NCBI GenBank assembly: GCA_902478645.1
Contig: CABSLV010000004.1
Location: 1 to 64,000 of the forward strand
Origin: an uncultured Flavobacteriales bacterium
GTDB taxonomy: Bacteria; Bacteroidota; Bacteroidia; Flavobacteriales; UBA1820
Length of the DNA stretch: 64,000 nucleotides
Direction: 5' to 3'
Part shown: piece by piece, positions 43,668 to 51,840 of the stretch
How the letters are laid out: each line of letters starts with the position of its first letter
Position numbering within the stretch: position 1 is the stretch's first letter
Notes under the pieces: model-generated
What the model was told of the DNA's origin: nothing
The model's database searches: none
What the model saw: the letters and a program-made list of their open reading frames with translations, nothing else
Translations under genes and position numbers: made by a program

Positions 43668-44897
43668 TCAGGCGGTTTTCGCCCCTTGCGCTACCGCGAA
43701 ACGGGCGAGTTGGCTCTGGGCATATTTGCGGGTGACGCGGAATTCCGCCGGAGGGTTGTCCGGCAGGTCGAACATCGCATCGGTGAGCACCGCCTCGCAC
43801 AAGGTGCGAAGCCCCCGCGCCCCGGTCTTGAACTCCAAAGCCTTGTCCACGATGTATTCCAACGCTTTTTTGTCGATCTTCAGCCGTACTCCGTCCATCT
43901 CGAACAAGCGCTCCATCTGGCGCACGACGGCATTGCGGGGTTCGGTGAGGATACGCAACAGGTCCTCGCGGGTCAGGGCATCCAGGTGCGTGATCACCGG
44001 CAGACGGCCGATCAACTCCGGAATGAGCCCGAAAGACTTCAAGTCCTGCGGGGCTACGTAACGCATGATGTTTTCCGAGGAGATCGTCCCCAGGTTCTCG
44101 GCCGAATAACCCACCGTCTGTTTGTTGAGCCGCTGGCTGATCTTGCGCTCGATCCCGTCGAATGCGCCGCCGGCGATGAACAGGATGTTGCGGGTGTCGA
44201 TCTCGATGAATTTCTGTTCGGGATGCTTGCGTCCGCCTTGCGGGGGAACGTTTACCTTGGCCCCCTCGAGCAGTTTGAGCATGGCCTGCTGCACTCCTTC
44301 GCCCGACACGTCGCGGGTGATGGAGGGGTTGTCGCTCTTGCGGGCGATCTTGTCGATCTCGTCGATAAAGACGATGCCGCGCTCGGCCTTGCGCACGTCG
44401 TAGTCGGCGGCCTGCAAGAGTTTGGTCAGCATGGTCTCCACGTCCTCCCCTACGTAACCGGCTTCGGTGAGCACCGTGGCATCGACAATGGTAAAGGGCA
44501 CGTCGAGCAGCCGGGCGATGGTCCGGGCGAGCAGCGTCTTGCCCGTACCGGTGGGCCCTACCAACAGAACGTTGGACTTTTCGATCTCCACCTCCTCGTC
44601 GCGCTTCTGCCCCAGGCGTTTGTAGTGGTTGTACACCGCTACCGAGAGGACTTTCTTGGCCTCCTGCTGGCCGATGACATACTGGTCGAGGTAGGCCTTG
44701 ATCTGCGAGGGGCGTTTGATCTGCGAAAGATCGACCGAAGTCTCCTGCTCATCCTGCCGGGAGACTTCCTCCTGGAGGATGCGCATGGCCTGTTCGATAC
44801 ACTCGTCGCAGATGTTGGCGTCGAGCCCGGTGATCAGCAGGCGGGTCTCGCTCTTGGGACGCCCGCAGAATGAACAGTGTTTCTGATGGTTTGCCAT
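43668..44897 (-). CDS. clpX: ATP-dependent Clp protease ATP-binding subunit ClpX
   Basis: AAA+ unfoldase that feeds tagged proteins to ClpP. The 409 residues start with the zinc-binding domain (CSFCGRP and CDECIEQ). Walker A GPTGTGKTLLA lies near residue 113, Walker B GIVFIDEIDKI near 180, and the pore loop GYVGEDVE near 150. It overlaps the clpP stop by one base (44897). Confidence 0.98.
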   Translation of the reverse strand: MANHQKHCSFCGRPKSETRLLITGLDANICDECIEQAMRILQEEVSRQDEQETSVDLSQIKRPSQIKAYLDQYVIGQQEAKKVLSVAVYNHYKRLGQKRDEEVEIEKSNVLLVGPTGTGKTLLARTIARLLDVPFTIVDATVLTEAGYVGEDVETMLTKLLQAADYDVRKAERGIVFIDEIDKIARKSDNPSITRDVSGEGVQQAMLKLLEGAKVNVPPQGGRKHPEQKFIEIDTRNILFIAGGAFDGIERKISQRLNKQTVGYSAENLGTISSENIMRYVAPQDLKSFGLIPELIGRLPVITHLDALTREDLLRILTEPRNAVVRQMERLFEMDGVRLKIDKKALEYIVDKALEFKTGARGLRTLCEAVLTDAMFDLPDNPPAEFRVTRKYAQSQLARFAVAQGAKTA

Positions 44898-45592
44898 TAT
44901 TTGGTCGAGGGGGTGTGTTTCTTTTTCTTTTCGAGGATCTCGTCGATCATGCCGTACTCCAGGGCTTCGGGCGAGGTCATCCAGTAGTCGCGGTCGGAGT
45001 CCTTTTCGATCTTTTCAAACGGCTGACCCGAATGTTCGGCCATGATGGTGTAGAGTTCGTCGCGCAGTTTCTTGATCTCGCGCGCCGTGATCTCAATGTC
45101 GGACACCTGGCCCTGCGCGCCGCCCATCGGTTGGTGGATCATCGTGCGGGAATGCCGCAAAGCGGCCCGCTTGCCCTTCGCACCGGCACACAGCAACACA
45201 GCGGCCATCGAAGCGGCCATACCGGTACAGATGGTGGCCACGTCCGGGCCGACGAACTGCATCGTATCGTAAATGCCCAATCCGGCATACACGCCTCCGC
45301 CGGGCGAATTGATATAAATGCTGATGTCCTTGGTCGCATCCACCGAGGAGAGGAACAGGAGCTGCCCCTGGATGATGTTGGCCACGTCGTCGTTGATGGC
45401 CGTGCCCAGGAAAATGATGCGGTCCATCATCAGGCGGGAAAACACGTCCATCTGGGCAACATTGAGCTGGCGTTCTTCGATGACCGTGGGCGAGATATAC
45501 TCCCCATAGACCGAGGCATAACTATCCAAACGATAGCTGGAAATGCCCAGATGCCCTACGGCATATTTGCGGAATTCGTCTTTTTCTTTCAT
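44897..45592 (-). CDS. clpP: ATP-dependent Clp protease proteolytic subunit ClpP
   Basis: Serine protease that forms the ClpP tetradecamer. The 231 residues contain the nucleophile region GMAASMAAVLL (Ser near residue 128), the catalytic His in IHQPMGG (near 153) and the Asp in the DRDYWM region (near 204). It lies 5' of clpX, and a -7 box is 29 nt upstream. Confidence 0.97.
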   Translation of the reverse strand: MKEKDEFRKYAVGHLGISSYRLDSYASVYGEYISPTVIEERQLNVAQMDVFSRLMMDRIIFLGTAINDDVANIIQGQLLFLSSVDATKDISIYINSPGGGVYAGLGIYDTMQFVGPDVATICTGMAASMAAVLLCAGAKGKRAALRHSRTMIHQPMGGAQGQVSDIEITAREIKKLRDELYTIMAEHSGQPFEKIEKDSDRDYWMTSPEALEYGMIDEILEKKKKHTPSTK

Positions 45593-45621
45593 TGCAGTAT
45601 GCGTTGTCTTTTCTTCGGTTG

Positions 45622-45654
45622 CAAAAATAAGAAATCGTCCCGGTACTGCCCAAC
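45622..45654 (-). promoter_or_regulatory. Promoter for clpPX
   Basis: The minus strand reads TATTTTTG (45622-45629), with GTTG 21 nt upstream (45651-45654). Spacing and -7 fit the consensus. Confidence 0.5.
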
Positions 45655-45661
45655 GGCGCCC

Positions 45662-46765
45662 TTACAGGACTTTGGCAAAAATATTGCGGTCGTAATCGCC
45701 GTACTTGTGCTCCACGTATCCTACCTTGGCGTATCCCATCGCCAGGAAATTGTTCTCGCTGTGGATATTGCGGGGGGAAATGGTGGCCAGAAGCTCCCGT
45801 ATACCGCGCTCGCGGGCTACCGTTTCAAGATGCTCCATCAACTCCCGCTGCAAGCCCTGCCCGCGATGGGAAGGACGCACGATGACGAGTTTGATGTTGG
45901 CATACACCGAATAGTCCTCCACTTGCCGGCCGAGGTACTGCACCAGGTTTTCCTCCGTATCGCGGGCAAAATAGAGAATGGCAAAGCCCACGAGTTCCCC
46001 CCGGGAAAAAGCCCCCACGACGAAATGGTTCTCCAGACAGTCGCGCAGCACCGAAGCGGGATTGGCCCGCAGGATCTGCTTGTCCTCCATCTGTGCGAAG
46101 GCTTCGTCCTGTATGGCCAAAAGGCCGCCCAGATACGGAACGCCGATCTGCGCATAGGTGATCTGCTGTGCATCGGGGTCTTCGCCATAGACAGGGCATC
46201 CCTTGGCAGAACGGTACGCCTCCCACACCTGCTGGAGTTCCTGGATGTTCCCGAAATTGCCTTTGGCAATCTTCCGCCGGTAGATACAACGGTTGCGCAC
46301 CGCAATAAAGAAACGGTAGGCGAACAGGTCGTCGATGGTCTCGATGCGCAACACGCCTTTCTTGCGCAGGACGTTGAGCACCTCGAAAAAGGTCAGGTAA
46401 TTGGATATGTCGCTGTTTTCGAGCTGTTCGATCTCCCTTTCGGCCTTGCGGAGCAGACCTTCCTCCGCCTGGCAACTCAACAAACGCTGGTAATTGTCCA
46501 ATGCGGCATACACCCGTTTGTAATCGGGATTGGAGACAAAAGAGGTGTTGATGTTGGCGATGAACTCGGCCTCGGCGATGTCGTTGGTCATTTCGAGTTC
46601 CCGATACACCAGAATGACACCCACCGCAGCTACCACCAGCGACGAGACGGACAACAGCGTAGCCAGGATATGCTGATACCCCATCATGTTGAGCAGGGCC
46701 ACGATCGCCGAACAGATAACGGCTGTGATCAGAATCAGCCATACGGTATGTTTTTTCTTTTTCAT
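45662..46765 (-). CDS. GNAT acetyltransferase with N-terminal membrane anchor
   Basis: A 367-residue protein with two N-terminal hydrophobic segments (residues about 7-55, including LILITAVICSAIVALL) and a helical middle region (about 60-180). The C-terminal GNAT domain has the acetyl-CoA motif VRPSHRGQGLQRELMEHL near residue 300 and ISPRNIHSENNFLAMGY after it. A membrane-tethered acetyltransferase of this size is uncommon. The start MKKKKHTVW at 46765 is preferred for its positive flank. The substrate is unknown. Confidence 0.82.
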   Translation of the reverse strand: MKKKKHTVWLILITAVICSAIVALLNMMGYQHILATLLSVSSLVVAAVGVILVYRELEMTNDIAEAEFIANINTSFVSNPDYKRVYAALDNYQRLLSCQAEEGLLRKAEREIEQLENSDISNYLTFFEVLNVLRKKGVLRIETIDDLFAYRFFIAVRNRCIYRRKIAKGNFGNIQELQQVWEAYRSAKGCPVYGEDPDAQQITYAQIGVPYLGGLLAIQDEAFAQMEDKQILRANPASVLRDCLENHFVVGAFSRGELVGFAILYFARDTEENLVQYLGRQVEDYSVYANIKLVIVRPSHRGQGLQRELMEHLETVARERGIRELLATISPRNIHSENNFLAMGYAKVGYVEHKYGDYDRNIFAKVL

Positions 46766-46859
46766 AACGCTTTGCTGCAAAAGGAGAAACGACATTTTGC
46801 CGATAAAGGTACGCAAAATCCGCCGACGATCCCCCGGATTTCCTTCTCCGGCCCATAAA

Positions 46860-46890
46860 AAAGGGCGCCGGAGTCTCTCCGGCGCCCTTT
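46860..46890 (-). terminator. Terminator after tig
   Basis: AAAGGGCGCCGGAG and CTCCGGCGCCCTTT form a perfect 14-bp stem with loop TCT. The minus strand continues with TTTTT. Confidence 0.85.
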
Positions 46891-46912
46891 CCTATCGACG
46901 GCAAATGTCTGT

Positions 46913-48259
46913 TTACTTCTTCTTGGCCGCAGCAACCGCTTTGACGAATTCGTCGAGGGTTACTTCCTTGACCTTGTAAGGCACCTTCTCCTTGAAGATG
47001 TCCATCAGTTTTTCGCGCACCAGCATGTTCTGGATACGGCCTACCTCCTCGCGGTTTTTCAACACGCGCTCCAAGATCGGGTCGAGCTGTTCGTCCGGCA
47101 TCCCGGCCTGACCGTACTGGGCCATCTGCATGCGCAGCAGGTCTTTGGCACGCTGCTGGATCATCGCATAGTCGATGCGCACCCCGGCGTCGAGCAAAAG
47201 CTGCGTTTCGATCAACTGGTAACGCAGGCTCTTTTCCGAATCCTTCATCTGCTGCTCGGCTTCCTGATCGGTCATCGGCTTTTCGGCCGAAGCCATCAGC
47301 CAGCGGCGCAGGAAGTCCGTCGGCAGGTCAAATTTCGTATTCTCGATCAGGTAGTCGATCGTATCGGTCATCATCTGAGCGTCGGTCTCGGTGCGGAAAG
47401 CAGCCTCGGCCTCCTCCTGGATCTTCTGACGGAAAGCCGCTTCATCGGCCACCGCCTCCGGACCGTAGAGACGTTCGAAGAGTTCCTTGTCCAAAGCATG
47501 GGGCTCGACGTTGGTGATGCGGGTGATGGTCAGCACCAGCGTATCGGCGAAGTCCTGGCACTCGTCGGCCGACTTGCCCAAGAACTGCGACAGGCGGGTA
47601 GCAGACTTGAAGTCCTTCGGAGATACCTCTACTGCATCGCCTACCTTCTTGCCGATAAAGTTCTTGGCATTCTTTATGTCGGCTACGATGATCATCCCCT
47701 CCTTGTACGCACCGGGCTGGTACAGGTTGCCGTCCTTGTCGCGGGCTTCGATGTTGACTACCACGTCGGAAGCCTTTTCCACCTGCTCCATCGGCGTCAT
47801 CTTGCCGAACTGTTTGGCCAGGCTGGCGATGTGGTCTTCGATGTACTCGGGGCTCACCTTGATGCGGTACGAAACCACCTTCTTGGCTGCATCCTCGGGT
47901 TTTACCTTTACCTGAGGGATCAGGCCGATCTCGAACTGGAACGAGAAGTCCCCGCCTTTCTCCCAGTCGATGTTCTGGGGCACGGGCAGAGGCTGTCCGA
48001 AAATATCGAGTTTTTCCTTGCGGAGGTAGTCGTCCACTGCCGCATTGACCACTTTATTGACCTCTTCGGCCAAGGCCATCGTACCGTACTGTTTGCGGAT
48101 GACCGAGGCGGGTACCATCCCTTTGCGGAATCCCGGAATGTTCGCGTTCTTGCGGATATTGGCCAGCGATTTTTCCACAGCATCTTTGTAATCGGCCTGG
48201 TCCACATCCACCCGGATGACGGCATTCAGGGCGTCCTTGTCTTCTCTCGAAACTTTCAT
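46913..48259 (-). CDS. tig: Trigger factor (FKBP-type chaperone)
   Basis: Ribosome-associated chaperone that binds nascent chains near the exit tunnel. The 448 residues comprise the ribosome-binding N-domain with the loop GFRKGMVPASVI near residue 43 (signature GFRxGxxP), a degenerate peptidyl-prolyl isomerase domain (about 155-250) and the C-terminal helical domain. The lysine-rich end AAAKKK is normal. It has a consensus promoter at 48319-48349. Confidence 0.95.
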   Translation of the reverse strand: MKVSREDKDALNAVIRVDVDQADYKDAVEKSLANIRKNANIPGFRKGMVPASVIRKQYGTMALAEEVNKVVNAAVDDYLRKEKLDIFGQPLPVPQNIDWEKGGDFSFQFEIGLIPQVKVKPEDAAKKVVSYRIKVSPEYIEDHIASLAKQFGKMTPMEQVEKASDVVVNIEARDKDGNLYQPGAYKEGMIIVADIKNAKNFIGKKVGDAVEVSPKDFKSATRLSQFLGKSADECQDFADTLVLTITRITNVEPHALDKELFERLYGPEAVADEAAFRQKIQEEAEAAFRTETDAQMMTDTIDYLIENTKFDLPTDFLRRWLMASAEKPMTDQEAEQQMKDSEKSLRYQLIETQLLLDAGVRIDYAMIQQRAKDLLRMQMAQYGQAGMPDEQLDPILERVLKNREEVGRIQNMLVREKLMDIFKEKVPYKVKEVTLDEFVKAVAAAKKK

Positions 48260-48318
48260 GTTTGTTCTGCGCTAAAATTCTTGTGGTATTACCTTGATTT
48301 TTTCTCTGATTAAGAGCG

Positions 48319-48349
48319 CAAAGGTACTCTTTTTATACCGGTTTACAAA
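48319..48349 (-). promoter_or_regulatory. Consensus promoter for tig
   Basis: The minus strand reads TTTG (48346-48349), 19 nt, then TACCTTTG (48319-48326). Confidence 0.75.
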
Positions 48350-48353
48350 AATT

Positions 48354-49787
48354 TTAGAAGCCTATGTTCATCGAACCCTCGGCCAGACGGTCGGCATCCC
48401 GCTCGGTAACGATGCGGTCGTATTCGCCCTCGGGGTCTTCGGAAAGGCCCGCCAGACGCACCGCCGTACGCTGGGAGATGAGTTCCCGCCCGCCGTTGGC
48501 CAGATTGAGTGCCTGGATCATCGCCGAACGGTCGTCCACCATGAAAGGCTCGATGCGCTGGCTCACCTCGATCTGGTCGATGTAGGGTTCGAGTGCATTG
48601 TTGAGCACCCCCAGGTAGCGGCGTATCAGGTTCATGCGGCGTTCGAGGTACTGCCCGAAGAGCTCGCCCTTGTTCTGCACCTTCAGGTGCGCATCCAGGA
48701 AGAGCATCCGCAGGGCCACCCCGGACAGATTGGCCAGCCCCTTGACCGAATCGAACGAAATGTCGGGCGTCTGGGTCGTGCTGTAAATCATGCTGAGCAA
48801 GGTACTGATCTCCAGCCGGACGGACTCCGGAGCCTGTTGCCACGAAAGGTACTGCGCCGTCGAATTGGCCTCGCCTTCGATGATCGCCCCGGTCTCCCCT
48901 TTGCGGGCAAACCCGCGGATCTCGCCCGTCACGAAGATCTTGGGCGAAGCGTGGTAATCGTTCGTATCGGCAAAATTGGACAACAGTTTTTCCAAACGCT
49001 CGATCAGAGGCTGCACATCGGCCCACTCGCTCTTTTCCTGCCGGCCGTACACCACCGGGATCTTTCCCAGGATGTTTTCCCTGCGCTCCACCAGCGCCCA
49101 CGAACCCTTCTCCTGACGCTCGAAGCGCACGATCTCCTGGTCCGTGTAGGTCTCGAAATACTCTTTCTCCACCCCCGTCTCCACCGTGGCATACCGCCGG
49201 GAAAACGCCGTCATGTCGCCGTAGTGGTCGAACAGGGGGAACAGTCCGTCCTCTTGCGAGGGCGACAGCAGGGAAACGCGCAACTTGTACTGCGAAGGCG
49301 TCTGCCCCACGAATGAAAAGCGCTCGTTGCGGCCCACACGTGCCCAAAACCCGTTCTCGGGCACCGGATACCACAGCTCGGCCGCTTCCGTCTCCCAAAG
49401 GATGGTACGGGCCAGACGGCGGTTGAGCGAGTCGATCTTGTTGTCGGTCAAGGTGCGCCGTACCGCCTCGAAAGCGCCCGCCTGTCCATCGCTGTCCGTG
49501 GCACAGGTTACCTGTACCGGATGGCCGAACAGAAAAGCCACTGCCCGCTCCACGATGACCCGCTGGAGCGGCAACGCGATGCGGGCTACCTTTTCAAAAC
49601 GCTCGATCTGTCCGTCCGTTCCCCGAACCGCTTTGTCGGGACGCTCCGAGATGTCGAATATCCGATGTCCGCGCGGGTCGTACTGTTGGCGCAATCGGGT
49701 GATCTGCGGCTGCGGCGTGGCGCGCCGGCTCAAGGCTTCGACCCATTCGTTGGCCGAGGTGCCTTGCACGAGGTCTTCTATTTTCAT
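48354..49787 (-). CDS. Orphan phage portal protein-like (SPP1 gp6 family)
   Basis: A 477-residue protein resembling phage portal proteins of the SPP1 gp6 type. Supporting features are FEKVARIALPLQRVIVERAVAFLFG near residues 55-80 (split here), SLLSPSQEDGLFPLFDHYG near 165, and the long helical stem and crown region after residue 300 (LEISTLLSMIYSTTQTPDIS). MFLDAHLKVQNKGELFGQYL follows. No terminase, capsid, tail or integrase gene is nearby. Start MKIEDLVQGTSANEWV at 49787 is preceded by a consensus promoter. The frame is intact with normal composition, so the gene is probably maintained. Confidence in the family is moderate. Confidence 0.75.
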   Translation of the reverse strand: MKIEDLVQGTSANEWVEALSRRATPQPQITRLRQQYDPRGHRIFDISERPDKAVRGTDGQIERFEKVARIALPLQRVIVERAVAFLFGHPVQVTCATDSDGQAGAFEAVRRTLTDNKIDSLNRRLARTILWETEAAELWYPVPENGFWARVGRNERFSFVGQTPSQYKLRVSLLSPSQEDGLFPLFDHYGDMTAFSRRYATVETGVEKEYFETYTDQEIVRFERQEKGSWALVERRENILGKIPVVYGRQEKSEWADVQPLIERLEKLLSNFADTNDYHASPKIFVTGEIRGFARKGETGAIIEGEANSTAQYLSWQQAPESVRLEISTLLSMIYSTTQTPDISFDSVKGLANLSGVALRMLFLDAHLKVQNKGELFGQYLERRMNLIRRYLGVLNNALEPYIDQIEVSQRIEPFMVDDRSAMIQALNLANGGRELISQRTAVRLAGLSEDPEGEYDRIVTERDADRLAEGSMNIGF

Positions 49788-49843
49788 TTCTTTTCGAGTT
49801 TGATTTGTTTTCGTTCCGACGGACAAAAGACCGCCTTTTCTCA

Positions 49844-49875
49844 CAAATATAATCAAAAAAGAAATAAAATCCAAA
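49844..49875 (-). promoter_or_regulatory. Exact consensus promoter for portal-like gene
   Basis: The minus strand reads TTTG (49872-49875), a 20-nt spacer and TATATTTG (49844-49851). Confidence 0.75.
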
Positions 49876-49937
49876 TACCTCTCCTCATGACAAAACTCCA
49901 TCGACCCGCAACACACTGCCACGCCCCGAAAAACCCC

Positions 49938-50411
49938 TCACCACCCCGAAGAACGCGCTTCCAGGGCCAAGAGGAACGCTTTGGCGGCCATTCCCCCCGC
50001 ATAGCCGGTCAGGGATCCGTCGGCTCCCACCACCCGGTGGCAGGGGATCACGAGGACTAGCGGATTGACGTGGCAGGCGCGACCGACGGCCCGGGAAGCC
50101 CGGGGACGTCCTACTTGTGCGGCGATCTGCCCGTACGTGCGGGTTTGCCCATAGGGTATCCCGAGAAGCGCTCGCCATACCGCCCGGGAAAATGCGCTGC
50201 CCTGCCCTCCGAGCGGAAGGTCGAACTGCCGGCGCTGCCCGGAAAAATATTCCCCGAGTTGGGCGGTCGTCTGCGCGAGGAGGTCCGTGCGCTGCAAGAC
50301 TTCCCCCGGAGAAAGCGGGCGTCGGCCGAAAAACACTTCCACCAGCCGGGAGTCTTCCTCTGCCGCGCCCATCCACCCGATGGGGGTTTCGAAATAGTGC
50401 ATGTACTTCAT
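49938..50411 (-). CDS. ogt: Methylated-DNA-protein cysteine methyltransferase
   Basis: DNA repair protein that transfers methyl groups from O6-methylguanine to its own cysteine. The 157 residues contain the active site VIPCHRVV (Cys near residue 125), preceded by the HTH arginine-finger region GIPYGQTRTYGQIA near 92. The start at MKYMHYFETPIGWMG (50411) matches the family. A good promoter lies 32 nt upstream, and the gene is divergent from galE. Confidence 0.93.
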   Translation of the reverse strand: MKYMHYFETPIGWMGAAEEDSRLVEVFFGRRPLSPGEVLQRTDLLAQTTAQLGEYFSGQRRQFDLPLGGQGSAFSRAVWRALLGIPYGQTRTYGQIAAQVGRPRASRAVGRACHVNPLVLVIPCHRVVGADGSLTGYAGGMAAKAFLLALEARSSGW

Positions 50412-50442
50412 CGTTTTCTTTTTCTGCAAGACACCTCTCCGG

Positions 50443-50474
50443 CAAAGATAAACCGGGAGGGACATCCGGACAAG
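50443..50474 (-). promoter_or_regulatory. Promoter for ogt
   Basis: The minus strand reads CTTG (50471-50474), 20 nt, then TATCTTTG (50443-50450). Confidence 0.65.
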
Positions 50475-50673
50475 CCGTTTTCCCCATTTATCCACCGAGG
50501 CAATGCACAAGCGGCGCAAGAAAATAGGCTCCGTGTCCGCCATTTGCCCAAAGATTCGTATTTTTACTTCGCATTTGCGTTTACCCCCTGGGGGCTCCGC
50601 AGGGCAACGACAAGGTTGCAAAGGGTACGTCCCAGAAAACAGCAACCTAAAAAAAACAGCACGAAAGAAAAAA

Positions 50674-51693
50674 ATGGCAAAAACCATCCTGGTTACCGGC
50701 GGGGCGGGCTACATCGGCTCGCACACGGTGGTCGAACTCCAACAGAAAGGCTTTGAAACGGTCATCGCGGACGACCTGTCCAACTCGTCGGCCCAAGTGA
50801 TCGACCGTATCGAGCGCATCACCGGCATCCGTCCGGCCTTTGAACAGATCGACCTGAAAGACGCCGGAAAGGTTCGTGAACTTTTCGACCGATACCCCAT
50901 CGCCGCTACCATCCACTTTGCCGCGTCGAAGGCCGTCGGCGAATCGGTTCAAAAACCGCTGCTGTACTACCGGAACAACCTGGTGGGCCTGCTCAACATT
51001 TTGGAATGCCTCCGCCAACAGAACGGCGCGTTGGTCTTCTCCTCCTCCTGCACCGTATACGGCCAACCCGAACATCCGCCCGTACGGGAGACCGACCCGA
51101 TCCAACCGGCCGAATCCCCCTACGGCAACACCAAACAGATCTGCGAAGAGATCATCCGCGATACGGTCAAAGCCTATCCGCAGGTGCAGGCCGTGCTGCT
51201 GCGTTACTTCAACCCCATCGGGGCGCACCCTTCGGCCCTGATCGGCGAACTTCCGCTCGGGGTGCCGCAAAACCTGCTTCCCTACATCACCCAAACGGCG
51301 GCCGGTATCCGGGAATGTCTCTCGGTCTTCGGCAACGACTACCACACCCCGGACGGCACGTGCATCCGCGATTATATCCACGTGGTGGATTTGGCTCAGG
51401 CTCATGTAAAAGCCGTCGACCGCCTGCTAAACAGGCAAAATACCGAGCCTTGCGAGGTGTTCAACCTGGGCACGGGGCATGGTTACAGCGTGCTGGAGGT
51501 CATCCGTTCGTTCGAGAAGGTAACAGGCATCCGCTTGAACTACCGTATCGCTCCCCGCCGCGAGGGAGACATCGAACAGATCTGGGCCGATCCTTCCCGG
51601 GCAGAACAGGTCCTGGGCTGGAAAGCCGAGCGGTCGTTGGACGAGATGACGCTCTCGGCCTGGCGCTGGCAGCAGTCGCTCAAACAGTCTTAG
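50674..51693 (+). CDS. galE: UDP-glucose 4-epimerase
   Basis: NAD-dependent epimerase interconverting UDP-glucose and UDP-galactose. The 339 residues start MAKTILVTGGAGYIGSHTVV, with the Rossmann glycine motif. The Ser/Tyr/Lys catalytic set is in VFSSSCTVYG and SPYGNTK (Tyr near residue 149). The start is chosen because the upstream frame lacks homology. A -7-like TATTTTTA is at 50559-50566, leaving a leader of about 100 nt. It stands alone. Confidence 0.96.
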   Translation: MAKTILVTGGAGYIGSHTVVELQQKGFETVIADDLSNSSAQVIDRIERITGIRPAFEQIDLKDAGKVRELFDRYPIAATIHFAASKAVGESVQKPLLYYRNNLVGLLNILECLRQQNGALVFSSSCTVYGQPEHPPVRETDPIQPAESPYGNTKQICEEIIRDTVKAYPQVQAVLLRYFNPIGAHPSALIGELPLGVPQNLLPYITQTAAGIRECLSVFGNDYHTPDGTCIRDYIHVVDLAQAHVKAVDRLLNRQNTEPCEVFNLGTGHGYSVLEVIRSFEKVTGIRLNYRIAPRREGDIEQIWADPSRAEQVLGWKAERSLDEMTLSAWRWQQSLKQS

Positions 51694-51761
51694 GGAAATA
51701 ACAACTGAGGGGGCTGGTGGCTTCCGTTTGGGAATCTTGACGAGAAACCCTCTCCTTTCTC

Positions 51762-51826
51762 CCATATCTCCCCAAGCGGGCGAGGGCGGGCCTTTGGCCC
51801 GCCCTCGCCCGCTTGGGGAGATATGG
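51762..51826. terminator. Bidirectional terminator, 31-bp perfect palindrome
   Basis: Two perfect 31-bp arms with loop TTT. The outer arm CCATATCTCCCC and the inner GCGGGCGAGGGCGGGCC both pair completely. It lies between convergent galE and the AspT/YidE gene. Confidence 0.85.
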
Positions 51827-51840
51827 AATCTAAAAAAATC

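Noticed and set aside
48354..49787. Prophage
   Set aside because: Only one portal-like gene was found. Neighbours (tig, ogt, galE) are core genes, and no integrase, terminase or att-like repeat was seen.
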